Shown piece by piece: positions 25,291-33,267 of a DNA stretch of 64,000 nt; within the stretch, counting starts at the first letter, position 1; each line of letters opens with the position of its first letter. The stretch is from Deltaproteobacteria bacterium (GTDB lineage Bacteria; Myxococcota_A; Polyangia; JACPQR01): positions 17,574 through 81,573 of the forward strand of contig JACPQR010000044.1 of assembly GCA_016190375.1 (NCBI GenBank). Reading direction: 5' to 3'. The position numbers and the translations under genes are program-made. Below the pieces are notes generated by a model that was given only the letters and a program-made list of their open reading frames with translations, was not told the DNA's origin and did no database searches.

Positions 25291-27374
25291 GTGCGCCCGG
25301 CATGGGCGCGGAACAGGAGGTGAAGCGGGAGCTAAGTCCTCTGGGGACCCTGACGGAGGGAACCCCACACCGAAGCGGCAAGGGCGCTGGTCCGGAAAAC
25401 CGGGCCTCGACGACGGGGATGGAGTCGCCGGCCCGCGAGGGGGCGTCTGGTGGAAGCCTGAGGTGCAGCACCGAACCGAGCGCCAGCGAAGTGCCGTAAG
25501 GCGTGCGACCCGTGGGCGAGCCGGCGTCCAGCGGCGAAGCCCGATATCCGTCGGGGGGTCGTGCGTAGTGGCGACGGAGTTGGTGCGAAGTTCCGCGTTC
25601 TTACCCGGGGAGACCTCTCGGCCTCCGTGGCGGAGACGCAAGCGGTAGTCATCGAGAACGAAAGGACGAGATGACGAAGGGACGAGAGGAGTCGGATGGT
25701 CGCGTTGTACCGGAAGGCCGCCGAAAGGCGGTCCCAACCGTCGCGGTCGGACGGGGAGGGAAGGCGACCACGGCCAGTGAACGGGCGAGACAGCTCGAAC
25801 TGTTCTCCGAGACAGCCGACAGCCCGCAAGGGGACGCCGGCGGAGCGGACACGGGTCGGCCCGTGCCTGCGACGACCGCGGTGCCGAAGTCGGAGGACAC
25901 GAAGGGACAGGTCCCGCCGGCGATGACGATGGAGGAGGTGGCGTGCCATGGAAACCTGAGGCGAGCATTCGAGAAGGTGGCGTCGAACGACGGCGCCCCC
26001 GGTCCTGACCGGCAGAGCATCGAGGAGGTGGAGGCTCACCTCGGCGAGATTCTGCCGCCGCTCTCCCGCGCGCTGCTGGAAGGCAGCTACCGGCCTGGGA
26101 TGGTCCGCCGTGTGTGGATACCCAAGTCGGGAGGGGGACAGCGAGGCCTTGGCATCCCCAACGTGGTCGACCGGACCGTACAGCAGGCGGTGCACCAAGT
26201 GCTCAGCCCGCACTACGAGCCGACGTTCCACGAGTCGAGCCACGGCTTCCGACCGGGACGGAGCTGTCACACGGCCATTGCCGAGGCCAAGGGCTATCTG
26301 GAGGAAGGCTACGAGTGGGCGGTGGACCTCGACCTCGAAAAGTTCTTCGACCGGGTTCCGCACGACCGCTTGATGGCGAGGCTCGGGCAGCGGGTGAAGG
26401 ACGCCCGGCTGCTGCGCCTCATCCGCCAGATGCTCAAGGCCAAGGTGGTGATGCCGGACGGAGTGGTGGTGAGCACGGAGGAGGGGACGCCGCAAGGCGG
26501 ACCTCTCTCGCCGTTGCTGAGTAACATCGTGCTGGACGAGCTCGACCGAGAGCTCTCCCAGCGCGGCCACCGCTTCGTGCGCTATGCCGATGATTGCAAC
26601 GTCTACGTACGTAGCGAGCGGTCGGGCAAGCGCGTGATGGCCAGCGTGGTCCGCTTCATCGAGCGCCGCTTGCGGCTCAAGGTGAATGCGGCCAAGAGCG
26701 CCGTCGCACGGCCAGAGGAGCGGCACTTCGTCGGGTTCCGCCTGCGGCGCGAGCCGCTGACGGGCGAGGTCGAGGTGCTCCTGTCGAGGCGGTCGCGCGA
26801 CCGCATCGGCGAGAAGGTCCGAGAGCTGACGCCGCGGAACTGGGGACAGTCGCTGTCGGACTGCATCCGCAGGGTCAACGCGTATTTGCTCGGATGGATC
26901 GGCTTCTTCTGGATCTGCACGGCCACGGAGGTGCAGACGCTACGAATCATCGATGCTCACATCAGGAGGCGCCTGCGGGCCCTGATGCTGCGGCACTGGA
27001 AACGCAGGCGCACCATCGTGCGCCGCCTCATCCGCCTGGGAGTGCGGCCCGCCGTCGCATGGCGCGGCATCCACAAGGAGCATCGCTCCTGGTGGGCGCT
27101 TAGCCATTGCGCGCCAGTAGACCGAGGACTGCGCAACGCGTATTTCGCCGAGCGTGGGCTCGTCTCGCTGGCGGTGCGGTGGGCGGAGCTGTGCCCCCGG
27201 TCGTCGTCGCCCCAGCACCAGTGGAGTCGGTGCGGGGATGACTGCGGGTGGCAACACCGGCGCTGGACTACGGGCGACGTCCCCGGACGCCAGCGTCCCG
27301 AAGAGCCGGATGTGTGGCCCACAAGTCCGGTTCCGAGAGAGGGGCCCCTGGGCGACCGGGGGCCCCTACTCGAC
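25291..27374 (+). mobile_element. Class C (IIC) group II intron
   Basis: Retroelement of 2084 bp. The 5' end reads GTGCGCCCGGCATGGGC, matching the start of IIC introns, and lies flush against a terminator-like hairpin. TTACCCGGGGAG occurs just before the ORF (about 25600-25613), as in the Oceanobacillus IIC intron. The reverse transcriptase sits in domain IV. Domain V (27303-27333) has an 8-bp stem GAGCCGGA/TCCGGTTC with the AGC triad, a two-base AG bulge, TGTG/CACA and a small loop. Domain VI (27341-27366) is an 11-bp stem capped by a GCGA tetraloop, followed by TACTCGAC with a candidate branch A at 27368. The 3' boundary is set at 27374. Confidence 0.88.
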
Positions 27375-27617
27375 CGGATCGAGTGCATGCAGCGGCCCCG
27401 ACAGCGGCTTGCGCCTCCCGTGCGCCGCAATGGTCCAGTCCTTGGAAGCTGCTCGAGCAGCGTGGCGGCGCGCCGATCGACCGGGCTCGTCAGCGCGAGC
27501 GACGGGCGAAGCCTCGACCAGCTCGCGCCTGCCGGCTCGTCCAGGGAGGAGTGGAACAGCCGCCGGCGATTCTCGCATGGCGGGGCGGAGGTCGGGAGCC
27601 TCCCGCTCGGGGAGTGA
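25671..27617 (+). CDS. Group II intron reverse transcriptase/maturase with aberrant C-terminal extension
   Basis: Intron-encoded protein, 648 codons. The start has an AAAGGA ribosome binding site. After an 80-residue leader typical of proteobacterial IIC proteins, the RT domain runs from MTMEEVACHGNLRRAFEKV: GAPGPDRQ, FRPGRSCH, DLEKFFDRVPHD, EEGTPQGGPLSP, catalytic YADD, and the thumb/X domain (LLGWIGFFWICTA, RRRLRAL). It resembles GsI-IIC RT and has no endonuclease domain, as expected for class C. Relatives stop right after the motif corresponding to GLVSLAVRWAEL (about 27200). Here no stop occurs, and the frame continues through domains V and VI and 240 bp into the downstream flank. The last 140 residues are probably not functional protein. 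Confidence 0.88.
   Translation: MTKGREESDGRVVPEGRRKAVPTVAVGRGGKATTASERARQLELFSETADSPQGDAGGADTGRPVPATTAVPKSEDTKGQVPPAMTMEEVACHGNLRRAFEKVASNDGAPGPDRQSIEEVEAHLGEILPPLSRALLEGSYRPGMVRRVWIPKSGGGQRGLGIPNVVDRTVQQAVHQVLSPHYEPTFHESSHGFRPGRSCHTAIAEAKGYLEEGYEWAVDLDLEKFFDRVPHDRLMARLGQRVKDARLLRLIRQMLKAKVVMPDGVVVSTEEGTPQGGPLSPLLSNIVLDELDRELSQRGHRFVRYADDCNVYVRSERSGKRVMASVVRFIERRLRLKVNAAKSAVARPEERHFVGFRLRREPLTGEVEVLLSRRSRDRIGEKVRELTPRNWGQSLSDCIRRVNAYLLGWIGFFWICTATEVQTLRIIDAHIRRRLRALMLRHWKRRRTIVRRLIRLGVRPAVAWRGIHKEHRSWWALSHCAPVDRGLRNAYFAERGLVSLAVRWAELCPRSSSPQHQWSRCGDDCGWQHRRWTTGDVPGRQRPEEPDVWPTSPVPREGPLGDRGPLLDRIECMQRPRQRLAPPVRRNGPVLGSCSSSVAARRSTGLVSASDGRSLDQLAPAGSSREEWNSRRRFSHGGAEVGSLPLGE
27303..27366 (+). 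ncRNA. Group II intron ribozyme domains V and VI
   Basis: Domain V hairpin 27303-27333 (AGC triad, two-base bulge) and domain VI hairpin 27341-27366 (GCGA tetraloop). Together they form the catalytic core and branch helix of the intron. They are read from base pairing alone. Confidence 0.75.
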
Positions 27618-27738
27618 TCCCCTCCACCGTGCGCCGGCTCGAGCTTCGTGTCGCAGGAGTCGAAGCCGGCCTCGACGCGGGGCGGCGACCTCGCGCCGCG
27701 GCCCGGGCCTTGCACCGCCGCCGGCGCGGAGGCATCCA
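27375..27738. other. Gap between intron and next gene
   Basis: About 360 bp of high-GC sequence. Frames are open by composition, including the read-through of the intron ORF to 27617 and an opposite-strand frame, but none shows protein-like motifs. The last bases carry the ribosome binding site GCGGAGG of the next gene. Confidence 0.5.
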
Positions 27739-28383
27739 ATGGTACGACGCTCACTTGCCAGCGCACTGGCGCTCGATCTCGCGATCACTCTGGCGGTCGG
27801 CTCTTCCGGCCCGGCCTGCGAAGCCCGACATTCGTCCGGGGACGACGATGACGAGCTCCGGGCCGGCGATGACGACGGCGACGACAGCGGCGATCGCGCC
27901 GAGTTCTGGTGTTGCCTGAATCACGCCTACTACGAATGTCCCGATGCGGAGGCCGTCGACGCCTGCGCCGGCGGATTCGACCTCGGCGCCTGCGAGGCGC
28001 AGTGCGGCCCGGCCGACGTCGAGTGCATGAGCGGCTGCGTCGAGCAGATGAACGATGCTGGCTTCGATCCTTCGAGCTGCGATCGCGACTCGGCGATGGA
28101 CCGAGAGTGCGAAGGCGGCGGAGGCGGGGATGGCGACTCCGACTCCGACGCCGATACCGACTCCGACGCGGACGCCGACGCGGATTCCGGCACGGACTGC
28201 CCGTGCGACTGCAACACGGGGCTCTTCTGCGACCCCGATCCCGACTTCCCCGACAGCGAGTGCCAGTGCGACAACGACTGCCCAGGAGTCCTCTTCTGCG
28301 ACTGCGATTCGAGCTTCGACACTTGTGACGACGATCCGCTGTGCGGCGGCCACATGTGCGATTGCGACCCGGATTGCTTCTGA
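27739..28383 (+). CDS. Cys/Asp-rich secreted protein
   Basis: Protein of 214 residues with GCGGAGG seven bases before ATG 27739. The N-terminal hydrophobic segment (LASALALDLAITLAVG) ends at GPAC, a possible lipobox. The mature part alternates Asp-rich linkers (a DSDSDADTDSDADADAD type tract near the middle) with Cys-rich segments (FWCCLNHAYYECPDA; CEAQCGPADVECMSGC; CPCDCNTGLFCD; CQCDNDC). About 30 Cys imply a disulfide-rich exported protein. The Asp/Ser/Ala linker is shared with the lipoprotein part of the gene at 29.9 kb. Function unknown. Confidence 0.75.
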   Translation: MVRRSLASALALDLAITLAVGSSGPACEARHSSGDDDDELRAGDDDGDDSGDRAEFWCCLNHAYYECPDAEAVDACAGGFDLGACEAQCGPADVECMSGCVEQMNDAGFDPSSCDRDSAMDRECEGGGGGDGDSDSDADTDSDADADADSGTDCPCDCNTGLFCDPDPDFPDSECQCDNDCPGVLFCDCDSSFDTCDDDPLCGGHMCDCDPDCF

Positions 28384-28395
28384 GCCCGCGCGGGC
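28384..28395. terminator. Short GC palindrome after the Cys-rich gene
   Basis: GCCCGCGCGGGC follows directly on the TGA. It could form a compact hairpin but has no T-run. It lies between convergent genes, so a bidirectional terminator is possible. Confidence 0.25.
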
Positions 28396-28615
28396 CATGA
28401 TGCGGGGACGCGGGGGAGGAGAGCGCCTCGGCAGCTCGCCGAGCTCCTCCCAGGTGAGATGCGCCTGCTGTGCGGAGCCACTCGCTGGCGCCGGCCGGCC
28501 GCGCGCGCATCGGCAGGCGAGCGGCGCATCGGAGAGTGACGCCGTCGCCCCCGAGGAACATGACTCTCGGAGCACCTCTGGGACGAACCGGAACGACTCC
28601 CTGACGGCCCCACGG

Positions 28616-29758
28616 TCAACGCGGCGAGAGCGCAGCGTCGAGGTCGGCGAATGCCTCCGTGAGCGGCACGACGTCGACGCCCGCTTCGTGCCATCGGCGC
28701 CCTCCGGGATGCAGGAGCACGGCCCGGGCGCGCGGGTAGTCACCGAGGAAGCGGGTCAAGCCCTTCAGATCCTCGCGCCGGTACCTCGCGCTTCGCTTGA
28801 CCTCGATCGCGACGAGACCACGCGCCCCATGGAGGACGAAATCCACTTCGTCCCCTTCGGCGCTTCGCCAGAAGTGAATCGAGTAGCCGAGGTTTCCATA
28901 GTCGTTCCACGCCCGCAGGTGCTGCAGGACCAGCGTCTCGAGCGCGGGGCCGTCGATCTCTTCCGCCGAATCGAGAGGGCCTCGCGGACGGACGGCGCGG
29001 AACACACCGGCGTCGAAGAGGTAGAACTTCGGATGCAGCACGACTCGACGCTTGGCTCGCCTGGTGAACGCGGGCACGCGCACGGCGATCAGGAGATCCT
29101 CCAGCAGCGTGAACCAGTTCTCGGCGGCCTTCGCGCCTATCCCGCACTCGCGCGCGATCGCCGCCATGTTGAGCACGGAAGCCTGCGAGAAGCTCGAGGT
29201 CTCGAGGAACCTGGCGAACGCGGCCAGGTTCCGCGTCAGCCCCTCCTGCAGCACCTCCTCGCGCAGGTAGGTGGACGTGTATGCGCCGAGATAATCTTCG
29301 GGAGCCGGTGTGGTCCACGCGAACGGCAGCCCTCCGATCCGGAGCGCCCGGCGCAGGTCGAAGTCGGTTCCGAGCTCCCGGGCGGTGAGCGGGTGCATGA
29401 ACCGGGTCAGGGCACGGCCGGCGAGGAGGTTCACTCCGCCCCTCCGCAGCTTCCGGGCGCTCGAGCCTGTGAGCACGAAGCGCAGACCCCGCGACTCGAT
29501 GAGGCGGTGAACCTCGTCGAGGAGCGAAGGGACGCGCTGGATCTCGTCGACGACCACCCATCCCCGGTGGGACGAAGGGACGAGATCACCGAGCAGCGCC
29601 GGGTCGGACAGCAAGCGCGAGTACGTGCGCGCGTCGAGCAGATCGAATCTGACCGCGTCCGGGAACCTGGCGGTCACCCACGCCGTCTTCCCGGTGCCGC
29701 GCGGACCGAAGAGGAAGAAGCTCTGGCGCTGCGGTACTTCCAGCAAACGCGAATACAT
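28616..29758 (-). CDS. AAA-family ATPase, DUF4143 type
   Basis: ATPase of 380 residues from ATG 29758; an in-frame GTG at 29776 would add six residues. The N-terminal AAA_14 domain has Walker A (FGPRGTGKTA), Walker B (WVVVDEIQRVP) and a sensor Ser (FVLTGSSARKLRRGG). The C-terminal half is DUF4143-like, with a winged helix (ARECGIGAKAAENWFTLLEDL) and a nuclease-like core (AEGDEVDFVLHG, LVAIEVKRS). The D-x-n-E-x-K arrangement resembles restriction-endonuclease folds. Such genes are widespread, often solitary and horizontally spread, and their role is unsettled. The start region (29760-29790) is a rare AT-rich patch. Confidence 0.85.
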   Translation of the reverse strand: MYSRLLEVPQRQSFFLFGPRGTGKTAWVTARFPDAVRFDLLDARTYSRLLSDPALLGDLVPSSHRGWVVVDEIQRVPSLLDEVHRLIESRGLRFVLTGSSARKLRRGGVNLLAGRALTRFMHPLTARELGTDFDLRRALRIGGLPFAWTTPAPEDYLGAYTSTYLREEVLQEGLTRNLAAFARFLETSSFSQASVLNMAAIARECGIGAKAAENWFTLLEDLLIAVRVPAFTRRAKRRVVLHPKFYLFDAGVFRAVRPRGPLDSAEEIDGPALETLVLQHLRAWNDYGNLGYSIHFWRSAEGDEVDFVLHGARGLVAIEVKRSARYRREDLKGLTRFLGDYPRARAVLLHPGGRRWHEAGVDVVPLTEAFADLDAALSPR

Positions 29759-29877
29759 CAATCGGATTATTACCACAAAAACGAGTTACCGGCTCGTTGC
29801 TCGCGAGGGTGGTCGGTCGCACCGCGCGGTCGTCGACGCGCCCTCCGATCTCGTCGTCGACGAGTGACGGCCGGCCG

Positions 29878-32097
29878 TCAGCGAGCGACGCAGCAGCAGC
29901 TCGCGATCCCTGCCCACCAGCACTCGTCGGCGATGACCGTATCGCAGGACGGCAGGACGTCGGCGCTGTCGCCGCAGTACTCGGGCTCGTAGTCGTACGA
30001 GCAATCCCCCGCGCCAGGGGTGCCGGTCCGCTCCATGCACAGCTCCGAGCAATACGAGCCCTCCGAGGCGCAGTAGTCGGCGCAGGTCGCGAACGATTCC
30101 AGCGCAAAGCACTCGCCCAGCGAGGCGCAGCCGCCCGAGTCGCACGCGGCGCCCGCGCCATCGCATGCATTCCGGCAGGCACCGCAGTTGGCCGCGCTCG
30201 TCTCGAGGTCGGTGCAGGTCCCGTCGCACGCGTCGCCCCCCGACGCCTCGCACTCGAGATCGATCGTCGCCTCGGCCGTCGCCGAATGGCCGGCCACGTC
30301 GAAGAACTCCGCGCGGAAGCGCCGGCTCTCGCCCCCCTCGAACTCGATGGGCTCCGCCTGGTCGATCTCGTACCACCCGAGGATCAGCTCGTAGGATCCC
30401 TCCTCGCCGCTCGTCGTGAAGGCTCCGAGGGCCGCCTCACCGGACTGGTCCGTGAGCGAACCACCGATCAGGTCCTCGATCCCATCGGGATCGGTCAGGA
30501 CCGCGACGAAGGTCACGGACTCGCCCTGGGTGATCGCTCCGACGTTGGTCGCGAAGCTCAGGAAGACGGGACCGGACCCCGGGTCGCCGTCTGCATCGGA
30601 GTCGCCGTCCCCGTCGCTGTCTGCGTCGGAGTCGCCGTCTGCATCGGAGTCACCGTCGCCACCCAGATCGTCGTCGTCGCCCCCGCCCCCTCCTCCGCGC
30701 CGGCCTACGCATGCCGGCCCCACCAGAAGGACGAGCCAGATCAGGAAGGAGGCCATCCTTTGCATGCGTCCGTGTACGCCCGCCGCCCGTAGAAGCTTCC
30801 TGCGAGTACGCCGACTGACTCGCCTCACCGCGAAAAGGAGTACCGCGATCGTCCCGAGGGGGCGCGCGGCTGGCATGACGCCGCCAGCGCGGCAGTCGCA
30901 GCCCGAGTCGGAATCGGGCTTCTCGCCGCCCGTCCCCGCGTCCCGACCGGCGCAGGGCGGCTCCTCCAGGTCGACGGGTGGGCCGCAGGCGATCGGGGGG
31001 CAGCCGACGATGTCCGAGCCTCCCTCGAGCAGTCGGACGCTCGACCAGATGCAGGGCATCTCCTCGGCGCCGCAGACGTCGAGCGAGGCCGGGTCGTCGG
31101 CCGTGCGCACGCAGGTCTTCGCGTAGCCCGCGGCGCCGACGAGCAGGTGGTAGCTGCGCGGCAAGACGAGGATCGACTCGAAGTAGCCGCCGGAATCGGT
31201 GTAGGCCTGCGCGCCTTCGATGGGGAAGCCGGAGAGCGTCTCGAGCTCGACGCTGGGGTTCGCGATGCGTCGATCGCCGCCCACGAAGTCCGCGAACGCG
31301 ATGCCGACGATCCCGTACCGTGACTCGTCGCCGACGGCGACGCGCCGCACCGCCACGACGCTTCCGACCTCGCGCTCGACGCCGTCGCTCGGTGCGGACA
31401 CGAGGGTGCCCAGGACCGCCAGCGCCGCGGAGGGACCGCCGTCCAGGAGCATCGCCGCGTACGCGCCGTGCTCCAGCATGAGCGCGGCGAGATCGGCCGC
31501 GGTCATGCCGGCGCCCGGACCGGGCGGGCCGTCGACGACGACCTGGAGCAGTCGGTAGCCGTTCGCGCCGACGCCAATCGCGCTGCGCGGCGCCGCCTCG
31601 CAGAGATCGCCGGAGCAATCGAGGTCCGCGCTGGGCTGCCCGTCGCGGAGGAGCTCGGACGCCCCGGAGAGCGCCGTGGCGAACCAGTCCGCGGTCATGG
31701 TGAGCTCGGAGGACGGGCGAAGCGAGCCGCAGCGTCCGCCGGTGAACGCGAGGACGGGCCTCTCGGCGTCGTCCGCGGTGCCCATCCATGCAACGCCGCC
31801 GGAGACTGTCAGCCCCTCGGGAAGGAACCCGCCGGCCGCGAACGGACCGCCGCTCTGGGCCGCCACTATCGAGGGGTCGGACGCGGCCGCCTCCGACGCC
31901 GTCACGCCCCCTGCGCCGTCGCCGAGCACGACCATCGAGATCTCGGGCGAGTCGAGCTCCGTCAGGACCATGTGCACGCCGCGGTCCTCGTGATCGTGAC
32001 GGTAGACTCCCGGCGCCACGGGATCTCCGGCGTTCCCGTGCGCCCCGGCCGGGAGCGGCGCGAGCAGCAAGAGCGCCGCGAGACACGCCCGCTTCAC
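29878..32097 (-). CDS. Phosphodiester glycosidase-like protein fused in frame to a lipoprotein
   Basis: One uninterrupted frame of 739 codons, starting at GTG 32097 (GGAGGCGATC before it, GTGA overlap with the upstream paralogue). Residues 1-270: signal peptide and NAGPA-type phosphodiester glycosidase domain (GGPFAAGGFLPEGLTV; AAMLLDGGPSAALAVLG; GVEREVGSVVAV). Next is a carboxypeptidase-regulatory-like domain (YTDSGGYFESILVLP). Residues about 405-435 look like a MYXO-CTERM anchor (GCDCRAGG, hydrophobic stretch, RRVSRR). Proteins normally end there, but the frame continues 15 residues into MQRMASFLIWLVLLVGPAC (ATG 30765), a typical lipoprotein start. It is followed by an Asp/Ser/Gly linker, an Ig-like domain and a Cys-rich C-terminus. 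Probably two ancestral genes joined by a lost stop codon; 30765 may still serve as an internal start (295 residues). Confidence 0.7.
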   Translation of the reverse strand: MKRACLAALLLLAPLPAGAHGNAGDPVAPGVYRHDHEDRGVHMVLTELDSPEISMVVLGDGAGGVTASEAAASDPSIVAAQSGGPFAAGGFLPEGLTVSGGVAWMGTADDAERPVLAFTGGRCGSLRPSSELTMTADWFATALSGASELLRDGQPSADLDCSGDLCEAAPRSAIGVGANGYRLLQVVVDGPPGPGAGMTAADLAALMLEHGAYAAMLLDGGPSAALAVLGTLVSAPSDGVEREVGSVVAVRRVAVGDESRYGIVGIAFADFVGGDRRIANPSVELETLSGFPIEGAQAYTDSGGYFESILVLPRSYHLLVGAAGYAKTCVRTADDPASLDVCGAEEMPCIWSSVRLLEGGSDIVGCPPIACGPPVDLEEPPCAGRDAGTGGEKPDSDSGCDCRAGGVMPAARPLGTIAVLLFAVRRVSRRTRRKLLRAAGVHGRMQRMASFLIWLVLLVGPACVGRRGGGGGGDDDDLGGDGDSDADGDSDADSDGDGDSDADGDPGSGPVFLSFATNVGAITQGESVTFVAVLTDPDGIEDLIGGSLTDQSGEAALGAFTTSGEEGSYELILGWYEIDQAEPIEFEGGESRRFRAEFFDVAGHSATAEATIDLECEASGGDACDGTCTDLETSAANCGACRNACDGAGAACDSGGCASLGECFALESFATCADYCASEGSYCSELCMERTGTPGAGDCSYDYEPEYCGDSADVLPSCDTVIADECWWAGIASCCCVAR

Positions 32098-33242
32098 GAT
32101 CGCCTCCGGCTCGCCACGAGACCCGTGACCCCGAGCGCCAGGATCGCGCCTCCAAGGACCGGCCAGGCGGCGGCCGCACCGCCGCCCGCCTCGGTGCAGG
32201 TGGGCTCGGTCGTCGCGGCCGCTTCGGCGACCCTCGTGCACTCGGCTGGCGGGCAGGTCGAGCCAGGCTCGATCCACCAGTCCAGCCTCACGTCCTCTGG
32301 CCCCGTGAAGCCCGTGAACAGGCACCTGTCGGGGGTGACGATCCGCACGTTGCGGTAGGGGACCGGCATGAACTGGAAGAGCCCGTCGCCCTCGTTCCCT
32401 CCCCAGGGAACCGTCCTTCGCCCGTCTATCCGCTGGTCCCAGAAGGTGCGGATCTCGACGTCGACCTCGGGCTGGCCCGTGACGACGCCGCGCACGTCCC
32501 ACCAGCGGGGGCCGCGGCCGGAGAAGACACCGATGTGCGATCCCACGCGGCGCTCCACGCCGTCGCTCGGCCTGTTCACGAGCTCTTCGCCGACGAACAT
32601 CGCCGTAGACGGCCCGCCATCGAGCAGCATTCCAACCCACGCCCCGCGGCTCGCGAGCAGCTCGCCGACCTCGGTCGGCGTCGCCTCCTCGACCGCGACG
32701 AGGAGCATCCTCCTGCCATCGCTCGACAGGCCGACCGCGCTCTGGGCGCGACTGGCGCATCCATCGCCGTCGCAGCGGGGCGAGACCGCGATGCCTTCGG
32801 TGACCACCACCGCCGTTCCTCCGACCGCGTGGTACATCCAGCGTTCCCTGGCCCCGTGAACCGCGGTCGGGTAGATCCCGCCGCAGCCATCGATGTCGAC
32901 GGCCAGGAGCGCGTGCTCGCCGTCGTCCCGGCTTCCGGCCCACCTGCGCCCGGAGCCGACGGTCAGCCCCTCGGGCGCGAAGCTCCCGATCGAGAACGGC
33001 CCGCCGTTCAACGACACGGTCGCGCCGCGCTGGGTGGCATACTCGGACACGGTCAACCCGCGCATCTCGGGCTCGGACACCTCGAACGTCACCTGAGGAT
33101 GATCGAGCGCGACGTCGAGCACGTGGACGCCCGCGTCGTCGCCGGCGTAGGTGATCCCCGGCGCCACCTCGACCTGAGCGGAGGCGAATCCCGGAACCAG
33201 GAGGAGGGCCACGAAGGACGACCGCGCTGCCCTGGACCCCAT
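32094..33242 (-). CDS. Phosphodiester glycosidase family protein (NAGPA-like)
   Basis: Secreted protein of 382 residues. Signal peptide (SSFVALLLVPGFASA). The core matches the phosphodiester glycosidase family, which includes uncovering enzyme: VSLNGGPFSIGSFAPEGLTV, SAVGLSSDGRRMLLVAVEE, GMLLDGGPSTAMFVGEELV, GVERRVGSHIGVF. It may cleave N-acetylglucosamine-1-phosphodiester-like links or bind surface polymers. The C-terminus has a Cys/Gly spacer, a hydrophobic helix (WPVLGGAILALGVTGLVA) and Arg residues, like a MYXO-CTERM anchor. It is the first gene of a two-gene operon with a paralogue and starts only 25-43 bp from the divergent larB. Confidence 0.82.
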   Translation of the reverse strand: MGSRAARSSFVALLLVPGFASAQVEVAPGITYAGDDAGVHVLDVALDHPQVTFEVSEPEMRGLTVSEYATQRGATVSLNGGPFSIGSFAPEGLTVGSGRRWAGSRDDGEHALLAVDIDGCGGIYPTAVHGARERWMYHAVGGTAVVVTEGIAVSPRCDGDGCASRAQSAVGLSSDGRRMLLVAVEEATPTEVGELLASRGAWVGMLLDGGPSTAMFVGEELVNRPSDGVERRVGSHIGVFSGRGPRWWDVRGVVTGQPEVDVEIRTFWDQRIDGRRTVPWGGNEGDGLFQFMPVPYRNVRIVTPDRCLFTGFTGPEDVRLDWWIEPGSTCPPAECTRVAEAAATTEPTCTEAGGGAAAAWPVLGGAILALGVTGLVASRRRS

Positions 33243-33267
33243 CGACAGCTAGTAGGATATCAGGACG

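Noticed and set aside
29878..32943. Extending the fused glycosidase upstream to 32943
   Set aside because: The upstream part is Arg/Gly-rich shadow of the paralogous gene. GTG 32097 has a ribosome binding site, signal peptide and GTGA overlap.
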